Shown here: one piece after another, positions 63,401 through 64,000 of the stretch
Numbering within the stretch: the first letter of the stretch is position 1
Layout of the letters: each line of letters starts with the position of its first letter
Assembly: GCF_046630445.1 (NCBI RefSeq)
Contig: NC_092340.1
Location: 24,852,001-24,916,000, forward strand
Direction: 5' to 3'
Length of the DNA stretch: 64,000 bases
Source: Rutidosis leptorrhynchoides
Taxonomy: Eukaryota; Streptophyta; Magnoliopsida; Asterales; Asteraceae
Notes under the pieces: generated by a model
The model's database searches: none
What the model was told of the DNA's origin: nothing
The model's input: the letters and a program-made list of their open reading frames with translations, nothing else
Translations under genes and position numbers: made by a program

Positions 63401-63729
63401 TTCCGCTATTGCATACTAAAATAAGGACAAGATTTGGAGTCCATGTTTGTATGATATTGTGTAAAAACTGCATTCAAGAAACTGATTTCGATGTAATATA
63501 TTTGTATTGTAAACCATTATGTAATGGTCGTGTGTAAACAGGATATTTTAGATTATCATTATTTGATAATCTACGTAAAGCTTTTTAAACCTTTATTTAT
63601 GAAATAAAGGTTATGGTTTTTTTTTAAAATGAATGCAGTCTTTGAAAAATGTCTCATATAGAGGTCAAAACCTCGCAACGAAATCAATTAATATGGAACG
63701 TTTTTAATCAATAAGAACGGGACATTTCA
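60476..63729 (+). repeat. 3' LTR of element C
   Basis: Begins TGTAGTGACCCGAAC, ends GGGACATTTCA, and has exactly the length of the 5' LTR with about 22 substitutions by eye. Target duplication ACTTT follows at 63730-63734. Confidence 0.93.
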
Positions 63730-63734
63730 ACTTT

Positions 63735-64000
63735 TCCATGTTTATATATATTAATTGAGATTGATATTTACATGATTAAATGTTTCCAACATGTTAAGCA
63801 ATCAAACTTGTTAAGACTTGATTAATTGAAATATGTTTCATATAGAAATTGACCACCCAAGTTGACCGGTGATTCACGAACGTTAAAACTTGTAAAAACT
63901 ATATGATGACATATATATGGATATATATATAGTTAACATGATACTATGATATGTAAACATATTATTAAGTATATTAACAATGAACTACATATGTAAAAAC
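63735..64000 (+). repeat. Continuation of LTR G, cut by the window edge
   Basis: It aligns with base 19 onward of the LTRs of element C (TCCATGTTTATATATATTAA and beyond) but is more diverged, particularly after 63895. It is the target into which element C inserted. Confidence 0.85.

Larger units (their letters stand above)
50566..63729 (+). mobile_element. Young Tekay-like Ty3/gypsy chromovirus with captured F-box ORF (element C)
   Basis: The element has equal 3254-bp LTRs (50566-53819 and 60476-63729), a tRNA-Met-like primer site, an accessory region with an acidic part and an F-box ORF, gag-pol, and a purine tract. A perfect target duplication ACTTT flanks it (50561-50565, 63730-63734). 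By eye about 22 differences separate the LTRs (0.7 percent), so at the commonly used 1.3e-8 per site per year the insertion is roughly a quarter of a million years old. The coding part has about three breaks, so it looks defective although recent. It inserted into base 18 of LTR G. Confidence 0.93.

Overview
This is plant nuclear DNA, AT-rich and intron-bearing, dominated by Ty3/gypsy chromovirus LTR elements with long LTRs (2-4.7 kb) and by many small DNA transposons. A complete chloroplast Calvin-cycle gene, a Cf-type receptor-like protein and a DIVARICATA-type MYB point to a eudicot. The repeat families (a Micron-like foldback in TA microsatellites, long-LTR Tekay-type elements) suggest Asteraceae, which is inference.

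Layout. 1-22860 is a stack of nested LTR elements. On the minus strand lie two LTRs (533-5246 and 6582-10068) with their leader regions and a truncated LTR (10069-12694). On the plus strand a chromovirus (12934-21804, 5-bp target duplication CCGTC) sits inside an older LTR of its own family, which itself lies in a further minus-strand LTR (21922-22860). 22861-26637 holds a Kelch gene relic, a foldback MITE that splits a TA microsatellite and a CACTA terminus. 26638-27974 is a Mutator-like element that ends about 100 bp before a single-exon LRR receptor-like protein gene (28073-30889). 31500-42976 is gene-poor: an orphan minus-strand exon, two hAT-type MITEs, a solo LTR with perfect 5-bp duplications (33561-35915), a Helitron 3' end and a SINE.

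43382-46503 is a complete eight-exon sedoheptulose-1,7-bisphosphatase gene with MITEs in introns 3 and 7. 48489-49539 is a two-exon DIVARICATA-type MYB gene. From 50566 to 63729 runs a young Tekay-like chromovirus with equal 3254-bp LTRs and duplication ACTTT, inserted at base 18 of another LTR of the same family.

The most unusual content is in that last element. Between its primer-binding site and gag it carries an acidic accessory region and an F-box ORF that looks captured from the host, and a copy of its own polypurine tract lies just before gag. The minus-strand sibling carries a different accessory ORF in the same slot, as if the slot were an exchangeable cassette.

The three host genes (SBPase, receptor-like protein, MYB) are functionally unrelated neighbours. 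LTR elements are treated as fossils and described only by family, parts, ends and approximate state.
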